From Niastella koreensis GR20-10 (GTDB taxonomy: Bacteria > Bacteroidota > Bacteroidia > Chitinophagales > Chitinophagaceae), in NCBI RefSeq assembly GCF_000246855.1, contig NC_016609.1:1364001-1428000 (forward strand): 64,000 nt of DNA. Reading direction: 5' to 3'. The translations under genes were made by a program, and so were the position numbers. The notes below the pieces were generated by a model. It worked only from the letters and a program-made list of their open reading frames with translations, had not been told where the DNA came from and did no database searches. Below, piece by piece: positions 26,766 through 34,702 of the stretch (its first letter is position 1; each line of letters begins with the position of its first letter).

Positions 26766-27419
26766 TTACCTTATTATAACAAGTTTATGATTATAAGCAT
26801 ACTTTATAAGCCCTATTACACTGTTCGTTTTGGTTTTACGAAAGATGTTCTTGCGATGGGTTTCAACCGTTCGTTCACTGATAAACAGCCGCTCGGCAAT
26901 TTGCTTATTGCTGTATTCCTGTTCAATCAGGCGGATGACTTCCAGCTCCCGGTCGGTAAGGTGAGATGGCTCGGGTGTTACTTTTCTGAGGCGGACAGTA
27001 GGATTCGGCATTTCTTTCAGCGTTTTATCGGTTGAGTAAATTTTCTGTATCAAGTTTTCCAGTGCTTTGGTTATGCTGTGTTTATCAGTGTTTTTCAGCA
27101 CATACCCGGTTATAGAGCCTTCCTCGATCATGGTATTTACAATGTTTTGCTGCTCCTTTTCAAACAGGGCAACCATTTTTACCCGGGGAAACAGTTCTTT
27201 TACTTTGTTTACCAGCTCATGCCCCGTGCGGTACAGCATGGTAATGTCTGCAAACAAAATGTCAACGGGCGTACAGGCCATCTGCCGTAGCAGCTCATTG
27301 GAGTTGGTGGTAATGATAACTGCTTTAAAATATTCATGTTTATGTAACAAGGATAACAATCCATCGATTACCGTCTGGTGATCCTCTGCAATCGCCATGC
27401 GAATTTTATTTCGTTTCAT
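26766..27419 (-). CDS. NarL-type response regulator with odd receiver, orphan
   Basis: A 217-residue regulator. Receiver domain 1-125 with acidic pair 'AEDH' (Glu12/Asp13), acceptor Asp58 and Lys in 'GYVLKNTD'. The loop after the acceptor reads 'DITMLYRTGHEL': the near-invariant Pro of 'D-I-x-M-P' is Leu. The LuxR helix-turn-helix is normal ('LTDRELEVIRLIEQEYSNKQIAERLFISERTVETHRKNIF'). No kinase gene adjoins it; the orphan HisKA_3 kinase at 18455-19573 is a candidate partner. The gene stands alone. Confidence 0.87.
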   Translation of the reverse strand: MKRNKIRMAIAEDHQTVIDGLLSLLHKHEYFKAVIITTNSNELLRQMACTPVDILFADITMLYRTGHELVNKVKELFPRVKMVALFEKEQQNIVNTMIEEGSITGYVLKNTDKHSITKALENLIQKIYSTDKTLKEMPNPTVRLRKVTPEPSHLTDRELEVIRLIEQEYSNKQIAERLFISERTVETHRKNIFRKTKTNSVIGLIKYAYNHKLVIIR

Positions 27420-27743
27420 GTTTGGCAGGTTAATGTACAGCCGATAATGGTTGGGGGTTGGGCCTAATAGACAGACGTATCAAATCTTCTGCCACTGCCT
27501 GTAAAAGAGCGGCGTCTGGCTGTAAGAGGGCTAAAGCCAATGTAGGGGTGGGGGACCGGCGGAGGTTTTTCCAATTTCAATGTGTGGGAAAGCAGAGAAG
27601 GTATAAGCGTATTTAGGATAATCTGGTTTATAGTAGTTCATGCAGCAATAGTTTAGTAAATCTTATCATAATTTACTGAATTACTCAACAGAAAAGTACA
27701 ATGAGCATAAAAATTGAGCAATGTCAATCCTGCTATAAAAGCA
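27420..27743. other. 324-bp gap, nothing recognised
   Basis: Upstream region of the NarL-type gene. No ORF and no RNA gene is visible. The stretch nearest 27420-27560 is G-rich on the plus strand; the remainder is A/T-rich without a clear two-box promoter. Confidence 0.4.
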
Positions 27744-27776
27744 AATAACCCCCGCACGAGCGGGGGTTATTATATG
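27744..27776 (-). terminator. Terminator of the parA-dapB operon
   Basis: AATAACCCCCGC / GCGGGGGTTATT is a perfect 12-bp stem with a four-base loop (ACGA), 23 bp after the dapB stop. The minus strand continues into T-rich sequence (TTTGCTTTTATAG). Confidence 0.9.
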
Positions 27777-27798
27777 TAATATTTTAATTATTTATGTT

Positions 27799-28515
27799 TT
27801 ATAAGCCCAGTACATCGCTCATAGTGTAAATACCCTTCTTATTTTTAAGAAATTCGGCAGCCAGTACTGCGCCGGAAGCAAAACCCTTGCGGTTGTGAGC
27901 GGTATGTTTTATTTCAATATCGTCGATATCTGATTTGTACACGATCGTATGCGTACCCGGAGCGGGATCTTCCCGTTCGCTGATGATCTCCAGTTCATTG
28001 GGGTTATTGGTGGCTTCGTTCACCCATTTCTTCTTTTGGCTTAATGAGCCCATAATGCCTTCGGCCAGCGTAATGGCTGTACCACTGGGCGCGTCTTTCT
28101 TTTGGGTGTGGTGAAGCTCTGTGATCGATACCTGGTATTCCGGGTGAGGGGCTATCAGGTCGGCCAGCTTTTTATTGATGGCGAAGAAAATATTTACGCC
28201 TACACTGAAGTTGCTTGCGTATAACAAGGCGCCGTTATTTTTGGTGCAGTGCGCTTTTGCTTCATTAAACCGTTGCAACCAGCCGGTAGAGCCGCTTACA
28301 ACCGGCACGCCTGCATCCAGGCATCTCATTACATTTTCAAAAGCTACTTCCGGACCGGTAAACTCAATAGCTACATCGGCCTTCTTTATATTTTCGACTG
28401 TATTATCCGCTATATTTTCAATGCCTACTTTTAAAACAATTTCATGACCACGTTGCAAGGCGATCTCCTCAATGGCATGGCCCATTTTTCCGTATCCGAT
28501 TAATGCTATTTTCAT
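27799..28515 (-). CDS. dapB: 4-hydroxy-tetrahydrodipicolinate reductase
   Basis: A 238-residue enzyme of lysine and diaminopimelate synthesis: it reduces HTPA to tetrahydrodipicolinate with NAD(P)H, feeding lysine and peptidoglycan. 'MKIALIGYGKMGHAIEEIA' is the dinucleotide fold, 'AIEFTGPEVAFENVMRCLDAGVPVVSGSTGW' the conserved middle, and 'ELHHTQKKDAPSGTAITLAEGI' the signature with the active-site His pair and Lys. The short length (about 240, against about 270 in E. coli) is usual in Bacteroidota. It is the last gene of the parA-parB-DUF5683-dapB run, 62 bp after DUF5683, and is followed by a strong terminator. Confidence 0.95.
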   Translation of the reverse strand: MKIALIGYGKMGHAIEEIALQRGHEIVLKVGIENIADNTVENIKKADVAIEFTGPEVAFENVMRCLDAGVPVVSGSTGWLQRFNEAKAHCTKNNGALLYASNFSVGVNIFFAINKKLADLIAPHPEYQVSITELHHTQKKDAPSGTAITLAEGIMGSLSQKKKWVNEATNNPNELEIISEREDPAPGTHTIVYKSDIDDIEIKHTAHNRKGFASGAVLAAEFLKNKKGIYTMSDVLGL

Positions 28516-28577
28516 CTCTTTGAAGTTAGTTGAACGCGTAAAATTTACAGGGGTGCTAAGTTATCGTTTTTGAGCCA

Positions 28578-29228
28578 TTATTTGTCGGCAAACTTGAACA
28601 CCAGGCTTATCCCAATGCTATTGGGCGATGTAATGGCCGGTTTTATCTGCATGGCCAGGTTATCGTTTACATTAAAGCCTTTCAGGTGGGCGTCTACAGT
28701 GGCATCCACTACATTCAGGCCCCATAACAACAGGGTGAATAAAATGGAATAGTCCATGTTCTTGCGGTACTGGTTACGATAGTTTGTCAGCGAGTTGGTT
28801 GACTGGATTGAAACAAGATATTTCAGATTGGGATCTACCTGCTCGAATTTGCCCTGGTAGGTAGGATCATTTTTATCGAGCGTTGAAACGGTTATCGCGT
28901 ATTGGATCTCGTGATAGATATTCCTGTTATAGAAGTAAGTATAAATAGGGATGCCAACGGCAGCCCATGCAATAGGAACCTTCCAGTATTTTTTGTTGTA
29001 AGCCTGGCCGGCCCCGGGGAAAACGGCCGACAAAATAGCCGCCTTGCGTGGCTCGTAAACGCGTTTACCTGTTGAGTCGTATTTGTATACCCAGTTGCTT
29101 TTTTTCACTTTTGAACTGGCCACCACCTTACCGGTAGTATCCTTTACAATGAGACTATCTTTATGCTGAGCCAAGGCCAGCATGGGTATACATAGGATAA
29201 GCGCAATAACGAAGAAAATAGGTTTCAT
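28578..29228 (-). CDS. DUF5683 domain membrane protein
   Basis: A 216-residue protein from the ATG at 29228 (MKPIFFVIALILCIPMLALAQ), giving a signal peptide or N-terminal anchor. It holds the DUF5683 region 'YEPRKAAILSAVFPGAGQAYNKKYWKVPIAWAAVGIPIYTYFYNRN', with a Pro-Gly-x-Gly-Q-x-Y-N motif and two to three hydrophobic segments, and 'SILFTLLLWGLNVVDATVDAHLKGFNV'. DUF5683 lies between parB and dapB in many Bacteroidota, so its position is conserved though its role is unknown. Its start is 10 bp from the parB stop, implying translational coupling. Confidence 0.85.
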   Translation of the reverse strand: MKPIFFVIALILCIPMLALAQHKDSLIVKDTTGKVVASSKVKKSNWVYKYDSTGKRVYEPRKAAILSAVFPGAGQAYNKKYWKVPIAWAAVGIPIYTYFYNRNIYHEIQYAITVSTLDKNDPTYQGKFEQVDPNLKYLVSIQSTNSLTNYRNQYRKNMDYSILFTLLLWGLNVVDATVDAHLKGFNVNDNLAMQIKPAITSPNSIGISLVFKFADK

Positions 29229-29238
29229 GCAGGCGAAC

Positions 29239-30159
29239 TTAAGCCGACACACCTATTTGATCTAATATCTTATTCAGTTCCTGGATAGAATAGTATTCGA
29301 TCGAAATAGCTCCGTGTCCGTTTTTATTATGATTTAATCTAACCTTGGTACTGAAATGCGTTGCTAAGTTATCTTCAATTTTTTTATATGCAGGGGGGAG
29401 GGAGCTTTTTACCGATTCTTTAACGCTGGCAGCCGTACCGCTCTTGTACATTTTTCTAACCAGGTCTTCAGTTTGCCTAACCGACAGGCTGCGGCTTCTG
29501 ATCTCGTTATAGATGAATAATTGCTTGTCAACTGTGTCTACATTGATCAGGGCGCGGGCATGGCCCATGCTGATCTCGTTCTTGCGCACAGCTACCTGAA
29601 TATCGGGGGGTAATTTAAGCAAGCGAATGTAGTTGGCAACGGTGCTTCTTTCCTTGCCCATGCGTTCAGCCACCTGTTCCTGCGTGTGGTTAAGCTCTTC
29701 CATCATCCGCTTATAGCTCAGGGCTATTTCAACGGCATTCAGGTCTTCACGTTGCAGGTTTTCGAGCAAGGCCAGTTCCAGCAGCTCCTGGTCGTTGGCC
29801 TGACGGATGTAAGCCGGTACATCAACCAACCCGGCAATTTTAGAAGCGCGCCACCGGCGTTCACCCGAAATAAGGCGGTATTTGCCGCCGGCCATCAGGG
29901 AAACGGTGATGGGCTGCACAATGTCGTGCAACTTTATTGATGAAGCCAGTTCCTGCAATGCCTGCTCGTCAAAATCATGACGGGGCTGGCGCGGGTTAGG
30001 CTCTATTTGATCGATGGGAATACGCGAAATGGCAACAACATTTTCAGCAACATCTTTTTTCAGGTTGCCGGCCGCGTTTTTCAGATCAGAATCAATATTC
30101 TGCAACAGGGAACGGATTCCCTTACCCAGCGCGTCTTTATTTTGTTTAGGGTTGGTCAT
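29239..30159 (-). CDS. parB: Chromosome partition protein ParB
   Basis: A 306-residue CTP-dependent DNA clamp that loads at parS sites near the replication origin. The N-terminal domain has 'ISRIPIDQIEPNPRQPRHDFDEQALQELASSI' and the CTP-binding 'GERRWRASKIAG'; the middle has the parS-reading helix-turn-helix 'LNHTQEQVAERMGKERSTVANYIRLLKLP'; the last 60 residues are the dimerisation domain. It is cotranscribed with parA 64 bp upstream. I found no perfect parS (GTTTCACGTGAAAC type) in this window, so the sites must lie elsewhere. Confidence 0.96.
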   Translation of the reverse strand: MTNPKQNKDALGKGIRSLLQNIDSDLKNAAGNLKKDVAENVVAISRIPIDQIEPNPRQPRHDFDEQALQELASSIKLHDIVQPITVSLMAGGKYRLISGERRWRASKIAGLVDVPAYIRQANDQELLELALLENLQREDLNAVEIALSYKRMMEELNHTQEQVAERMGKERSTVANYIRLLKLPPDIQVAVRKNEISMGHARALINVDTVDKQLFIYNEIRSRSLSVRQTEDLVRKMYKSGTAASVKESVKSSLPPAYKKIEDNLATHFSTKVRLNHNKNGHGAISIEYYSIQELNKILDQIGVSA

Positions 30160-30223
30160 TGATTGTATATGGTTTTTTGTTTTGGATCATGTCAGCTGTT
30201 GTTGAACTGCCAACGCCACCTCA

Positions 30224-31024
30224 TTATTCTAATATCCGCTCTTCCTGCTTGATCTTCGTCATGTCGTTCTTTTGCAGGATCTCTTTGGCCAGGTTCAGAT
30301 AGTTGACAGCCCCTTTACTTTGACCATCATACAAAATCACCGGTTTCCCAACGCTGGGCGCCTCGCTGATGCGGGCATTGCGGTGGATAATTGTATCAAA
30401 CACCATTTCGTCAAAATGCTTGCGTACCTCATTTACCACCTGGGTACACAGGCGCAAACGGCCGTCGTACATAGTCATTAATATCCCTTCTATGGCAAGA
30501 TCAGGATTTAAACGGCTTTGAACGATCTTAATTGTGTTCAATAATTTGCCAAGACCTTCCAATGCAAAAAATTCTGCCTGTACCGGAACCATTACCGAAT
30601 CAGCCGCGGTAAGGGCGTTTACAGTTATTAAACCCAGTGATGGCGAACAGTCGATGATGATAAAATCGTACTGCTCTCTCACCGGCTCCAGTATGTTCTT
30701 TAATACACCTTCCCGGTTAGGATAGTTGATCATTTCAATTTCCGCACCTACCAGGTCAATGTGCGACGGAATGATATCCAGGTTGGGGATCTCTGATTTC
30801 AGGATCACATCTTTCCCCGGGGTACTGTTTACCATGCAATCGTACAAGCTCGTTTGGATATTGTGCAGATCAAATCCTATCCCGCTGGTGCTATTGGCCT
30901 GCGGATCGGCGTCTACCAATAAAGTTTTGAACTCCAGAACGGCCAGGCTGGCCGCCAGGTTGATGGCGGAAGTAGTTTTCCCAACTCCCCCTTTTTGATT
31001 GGCTACTCCAATTACTCGGGCCAT
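30224..31024 (-). CDS. parA: Chromosome partition ATPase ParA (Soj)
   Basis: A 266-residue ParA/MinD-family ATPase. The deviant Walker A 'ANQKGGVGKTTSAINLAASL' has the signature Lys before the P-loop; 'LLVDADPQANSTSGIG' and 'YDFIIIDCSPSLGLITVNALTAADSVMVPVQAEFFALEGL' are switch I and II. It binds DNA non-specifically with ATP and drives segregation of ParB-bound origins. It is short, without an N-terminal HTH, as for chromosomal Soj. It is the first gene of the operon; a 16-bp palindrome lies 22 bp upstream of its start. Confidence 0.97.
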   Translation of the reverse strand: MARVIGVANQKGGVGKTTSAINLAASLAVLEFKTLLVDADPQANSTSGIGFDLHNIQTSLYDCMVNSTPGKDVILKSEIPNLDIIPSHIDLVGAEIEMINYPNREGVLKNILEPVREQYDFIIIDCSPSLGLITVNALTAADSVMVPVQAEFFALEGLGKLLNTIKIVQSRLNPDLAIEGILMTMYDGRLRLCTQVVNEVRKHFDEMVFDTIIHRNARISEAPSVGKPVILYDGQSKGAVNYLNLAKEILQKNDMTKIKQEERILE

Positions 31025-31045
31025 AGTGATTAATTACATTCCTCT

Positions 31046-31061
31046 ACCTGCAGCTGCAGGT
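31046..31061. promoter_or_regulatory. 16-bp perfect palindrome in the parA leader
   Basis: ACCTGCAGCTGCAGGT is fully self-complementary and lies 22 bp upstream of the parA start codon. It differs from parS. It could be an operator for autoregulation of the partition operon or a leader hairpin. No comparable sequence was seen elsewhere in the window. Confidence 0.5.
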
Positions 31062-31256
31062 CATTGGATTTTTTAAATTGGTTTCACTTACATCGGCTGC
31101 GACCTCGTAAAAACACGAAAAATCAGTACAGTCCATTCGTCTTTTCCGGTATTCAAACCGTATAAAGGGCAAAATTCGGTGACAATATACTTATTTACCG
31201 CATTCAATACAGCCGGCAGGGCCGATAGTGAATAAAATTGTATTAAACTCCCCAAT
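31062..31256. other. parA upstream spacer, nothing firm
   Basis: Part of a 420-bp gene-free stretch between parA and the metallo-beta-lactamase-fold gene. The parA promoter should lie here, but no full TTG-N19-TAnnTTTG match is found. Confidence 0.35.
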
Positions 31257-31286
31257 AAAAAGCATCCCCCAAAAAATGGAGGATGC
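31257..31286 (-). terminator. Terminator of the MBL-fold hydrolase
   Basis: On the minus strand GCATCC-TCC and GGG-GGATGC pair around a T-rich loop, followed by TTTTTATT. It separates the MBL-fold gene upstream from the parA operon on the same strand. Confidence 0.75.
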
Positions 31287-31444
31287 CCAAATTGGAACGC
31301 AAAATTATTACATTAGGCTTATTATCAGCATTTAATGTTTCAATATTTTAGAAGGCGTTGTTTTTCCGGCTTTTAGCAGAAAAATACCCCGGAAAAAACC
31401 CGGGCCAAACTCGCTTTCCCCTTTTAATTTCTCATTCTTCAATC

Positions 31445-32134
31445 CTAATTCTTCATTTCTATGGTTTCGCCAATTTTCGGCAAATGCAATACACAGCTGG
31501 TATCGGCAAAAGCCTTTTTGGCGGCGTTGTGGTCAATTTTAATATAGCCGAAAGTATCGTAATGCACGCCGATGATCTGCTGGCATTTGATCATGGCTGC
31601 ACAACGCACAGCGTCTTCCACATCCATGGTAAAGTTGGAGCCAATGGGCAGCACGGCAAAATTCAGCTCTGCCCAGGAAGGCACCAGCTGCATATCCAGC
31701 GTAAGCGAGGTATCGCCACTGTAATAGAAGTTACCGTCGGCCGAAGTAATAATAAAACCAACGGGATTGCCGCCATAAGAGCCATCGGGCAGGCCCGATG
31801 AGTGTTGAGCCACTACCACTTTCACGGTAAAATCGCCAAAGCTCCATTTGCCGCCGGTATTCATGGGGTGCACATTGGTTACGCCCTGTTTGCCCAGCCA
31901 TTCGTAAATTTCGTAGCTGCACACCACCTTGGCGCCGGTGCGTTTGGCCATGCTTACCAGGTCGGCAGTATGATCGGCATGGCCATGCGAAACCAGGATG
32001 TAATCGGCTGCCACAGTATCGGCATTCACCACTTTATTGGCTAATTCGTTGGGCGTAATAAATGGATCGAATAACAGTTTTGTACCTTTGATCTCAACGG
32101 AGAAGCACGAGTGCCCGTAATAGGTAAAATTCAT
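31445..32134 (-). CDS. Metal-dependent hydrolase, UPF0173 (MBL fold)
   Basis: A 229-residue metallo-beta-lactamase-fold protein; the ATG at 32134 (MNFTYYGHSCFSVEI) is the usual start of UPF0173, and longer frames run into the divergent gene. The metal-binding 'SHGHADHTADL' (H-x-H-x-D-H), 'PMNTGG', 'VVAQHSSGLPDGSYG', 'YYSGDTSLTLDM' and the C-terminal 'GVHYDTFGYIKID' supply the binuclear metal site. The family is related to UlaG lactonases, but the substrate of UPF0173 proteins is unknown. It is divergent from the FMN reductase gene with 78 bp between starts, so the two may share a control region. Confidence 0.88.
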   Translation of the reverse strand: MNFTYYGHSCFSVEIKGTKLLFDPFITPNELANKVVNADTVAADYILVSHGHADHTADLVSMAKRTGAKVVCSYEIYEWLGKQGVTNVHPMNTGGKWSFGDFTVKVVVAQHSSGLPDGSYGGNPVGFIITSADGNFYYSGDTSLTLDMQLVPSWAELNFAVLPIGSNFTMDVEDAVRCAAMIKCQQIIGVHYDTFGYIKIDHNAAKKAFADTSCVLHLPKIGETIEMKN

Positions 32135-32212
32135 GTAGTAAGTTTTTACAAACATACAAACTATGAACTCAGAACAGAGAACCAAGAACTATTACCCAAC
32201 GTTATTAATACA

Positions 32213-32725
32213 ATGAGTGACATATATACAATAGTTTCCGGAACCAACAGACCGGGAAGTAATACCGAAAAAGTAGCCCGGCATTATCAACAGGTCCTGA
32301 AATCAAAGAATATAACCCCCAATTTCCTTACCCTGGAAGGCTGGAAGTACGTTGATAAAACCCCTGAGTTTGTTCAACTGGAGAACGACATTTTAGTGCC
32401 CACCAGTAAGTTCATCTTTATAGTACCGGAATACAATGGCAGTATTCCCGGGGTGTTAAAGCTCATGTTCGATATCTCCGACTACAAAAAAACATGGTGG
32501 GGCAAAAAGGCACTGCTAACCGGTGTGGCCACCGGCCGGGGCGGCAATTTGCGGGGGCTGGAGCATTTAACAAGTATTTTACATTATCTGCGTGTGGTAG
32601 TGCATCCCAATAAATTACCTATCTCATTGGTGCATAATCTGATGGATGGCAGCACCGGCGATTTTCACGATGCCGGCACCCTGCGCGCCATCGAAATGCA
32701 AATCGATGAATTTTTACAATTTTAA
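32213..32725 (+). CDS. NADPH-dependent FMN reductase-like protein
   Basis: A 170-residue flavodoxin-fold protein starting at the ATG at 32213 (MSDIYTIVSGTNRPGSNTEK); the longer frame begins inside the divergent gene. 'SGTNRPGSNTEKVARHY' is the phosphate-binding loop, 'FIVPEYNGSIPGVLKLMFDIS' the flavin-binding loop of the FMN_red family, and 'GVATGRGGNLRGLEHLTSILHYL' the third conserved block. Members reduce quinones, azo dyes or chromate with NAD(P)H. The metallophosphoesterase gene follows after 44 bp in the same direction. Confidence 0.88.
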   Translation: MSDIYTIVSGTNRPGSNTEKVARHYQQVLKSKNITPNFLTLEGWKYVDKTPEFVQLENDILVPTSKFIFIVPEYNGSIPGVLKLMFDISDYKKTWWGKKALLTGVATGRGGNLRGLEHLTSILHYLRVVVHPNKLPISLVHNLMDGSTGDFHDAGTLRAIEMQIDEFLQF

Positions 32726-32769
32726 TGCTGTTGGTCCGTCTATGGTATTAGTAACAACAATAGACAATC

Positions 32770-34011
32770 ATGCGTAATACAGGATTTATCTTTTTTCTGC
32801 TGGGATTAATGGCATTGCTGGATATTTATGTTTTCCAGGTTTTGCAGGTGGTTTTGCCCACCTCTTCAAAGGCCCGGCTGGCCATTATTATAGGCTATTG
32901 GGTCGTTTCCATTTCGGCCATGTTGTACGTATTTACCTATCCGTACATCAATCATGACAACTGGCCCCGCTGGGCGGTTACGTATTCGCGGGCCATTATA
33001 TTCGGACTGGTGTTATCAAAATTATTAGCCTCCCTGTTTTTTGCGGTTGATGATCTTCGCCGCGCAGGCACCTGGTTATTTGGGAAGTTTTTGCAAAAAC
33101 CAACTGATGTTGCCCAAGCCGGGGCGGGAATTACCCGTTCAGTTTTTCTGAGCTGGTTGGGTTTGGCTGTGGGCGGAACCGTTTTCAGCACCCTGGTGTA
33201 CGGCTTTGGCAATAAATACCGCTACCATGTAAACCGCCTGCGGATGAGCTTTAAGAACCTGCCCGCTGGTTTTAAAGGCATGCGCATCGTACATATCTCC
33301 GATATTCACAGCGGCAGCTTTACCGATAAGGAAGCCGTTGCAAACGGGGTTAAAAAGATCCTGAAAGAAAAGCCCGATATGATCCTCTTTACCGGCGACC
33401 TGGTAAATGACCGCGCTTCTGAAATGAAGGATTATATGGACGTGTTCAGCCAGCTGAAAGCGCCCATGGGCGTGTATTCTACCCTGGGTAATCACGACTA
33501 TGGCGATTATGTTCAGTGGGAGAGTATAGAGGCCAAAAGAGAAAACCTGGAAAAATTGAAACAGGTACACAAAAACATGGGCTGGCGCCTGCTGATGAAC
33601 GAGCATGTGGTATTGGAAAAAGGCAACGACCAGATCGCCTTATTGGGCATCGAGAACTGGGGCGCCAAAGCCAACTTTCCTAAATATGGTAAAATGGAAC
33701 ATGCCTACCCCGGTTCTGAAAAATATCCCTTCAAAATACTCATGAGCCACGATCCCAGCCATTGGGATGCAGAGGTTCGTACCAAATATGGCGACATCGA
33801 TCTTACATTGGCCGGTCATACCCACGGTATGCAATTCGGCCTGGAATTGCCCGGTTTTAAATGGAGCCCTGTACAGTATATGTACAAGCAATGGGCGGGT
33901 TTGTACGAAGCCGGCGACCAGAAGTTATATGTGAACCGGGGATATGGTTTTCTCGGTTATCCCGGCCGTATAGGTATTCTTCCGGAGATAACAGTGATTG
34001 AGTTAGCCTAG
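32770..34011 (+). CDS. Membrane-anchored metallophosphoesterase
   Basis: A 413-residue protein. The N-terminal 155 residues hold four hydrophobic helices; the rest is a calcineurin-like phosphoesterase of the YkuE/YaeI branch. Metal-binding motifs: 'HISDIHSGS' (D-x-H), 'LFTGDLVND' (G-D), 'STLGNHDYGD' (G-N-H-D), 'LMSHDPSHWD' and 'LAGHTHGMQFG' (G-H-T-H). All are intact. YkuE-like enzymes have been linked to lipid A precursor or phospholipid pyrophosphate hydrolysis and to wall teichoic contexts; the substrate here is unknown. It is likely cotranscribed with the FMN reductase gene. Confidence 0.88.
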   Translation: MRNTGFIFFLLGLMALLDIYVFQVLQVVLPTSSKARLAIIIGYWVVSISAMLYVFTYPYINHDNWPRWAVTYSRAIIFGLVLSKLLASLFFAVDDLRRAGTWLFGKFLQKPTDVAQAGAGITRSVFLSWLGLAVGGTVFSTLVYGFGNKYRYHVNRLRMSFKNLPAGFKGMRIVHISDIHSGSFTDKEAVANGVKKILKEKPDMILFTGDLVNDRASEMKDYMDVFSQLKAPMGVYSTLGNHDYGDYVQWESIEAKRENLEKLKQVHKNMGWRLLMNEHVVLEKGNDQIALLGIENWGAKANFPKYGKMEHAYPGSEKYPFKILMSHDPSHWDAEVRTKYGDIDLTLAGHTHGMQFGLELPGFKWSPVQYMYKQWAGLYEAGDQKLYVNRGYGFLGYPGRIGILPEITVIELA

Positions 34012-34088
34012 CAATGAAAAAATAAGAATGAGGAATTAAAAAGGGGAGAAGAAATATTGAATATTGAATGTCCAATATTGAATGTTGA

Positions 34089-34425
34089 AGTGAGTTAAGT
34101 TAAAAGAAGATGAGTTCAATTAAAAAGGATGAACATTTTTTTAAAAAAAAAGGAATACTTGATTGAAAAAGTAGAAGGATCTTTTGAAAAATCGGACCTT
34201 GTTTTTTAAAAAGCATCATCTGTTTTTGAAAAATCAGACTCTGTTTTTAAATCCAAAGACTATTTAATTAAAAAGAATGACCGTTTAATTAAAAAGAATG
34301 ACTATTTAATTAAAGCAAATGGAGAATCTTTTCAATTAACTGATTAACTTTTTTAATCAAAAGGTCTTCCAGTTTAAAAATCTGTTCTGATTTTTTAAAA
34401 ACTAAGTCTGGTTTTTGAACGAAAT
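34089..34425. repeat. Array of 16 A/T tracts phased at 21 bp
   Basis: A degenerate tandem repeat whose unit is a T-run joined to an A-run (TTTTTnAAAAA or TTTAATTAAAAA) plus about ten mixed bases, often GAATGA or CAGACT. The T-to-A junctions fall at about 34101, 34121, 34142, 34164, 34185, 34207, 34227, 34248, 34269, 34290, 34311, 34332, 34354, 34375, 34396 and 34416: 15 steps of 20-22 bp with a mean of 21.0, two turns of B-DNA. No frame is open through it, since TTAATTAA supplies stops. It lies between the metallophosphoesterase stop and a strong terminator. Confidence 0.75.
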
Positions 34426-34427
34426 AA

Positions 34428-34464
34428 AAAAAGGACTGCCGGTTTTATCCAGGCAGTCCTTTTT
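34428..34464. terminator. Strong bidirectional terminator
   Basis: AAAAAGGACTGCC and GGCAGTCCTTTTT form a perfect 13-bp stem including the A/T flanks, with an 11-nt loop. It follows the phased array and probably ends transcription from the metallophosphoesterase gene. Confidence 0.88.
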
Positions 34465-34592
34465 CATAAGCCAGTTTTTTAAGGGCTTCAGAAGTAGCTG
34501 TATAAGGCAGTACGGATTAATGTACAGGTTACGGATCTGAATGATCTTAATACCAGGTTTAGCTATTACTAAGGTTAAAAAGGGGAAAGAAT

Positions 34593-34702
34593 AAAGAGAC
34601 CAGCTAAAATGCTATTTGCTACTTTACGGTTCGGGTTGTTATAAGTGAAAAGTTCGTTTACGCGCGGCGGGCCAGCGTAAACCCATTTTAGCCAGTCTCT
34701 TT
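34593..34702. ncRNA. Candidate structured RNA or cruciform
   Basis: Outer arms AAAGAGACCAGCTAAAATG (34593-34611) and CATTTTAGCCAGTCTCTTT (34684-34702) pair over 17 of 19 positions. Inside, GTTTACGC (34656-34663) and GCGTAAAC (34675-34682) form a perfect 8-bp stem with a G/C-rich 11-nt loop. The inner stem stacks almost directly on the outer one. No gene overlaps. It may be a small RNA, a decayed mobile repeat or a cruciform; no family is recognised. Confidence 0.4.

Noticed and set aside
34089..34425. CRISPR array
   Set aside because: The unit is only about 21 bp, with drifting repeats and no constant repeat-spacer structure or cas genes.
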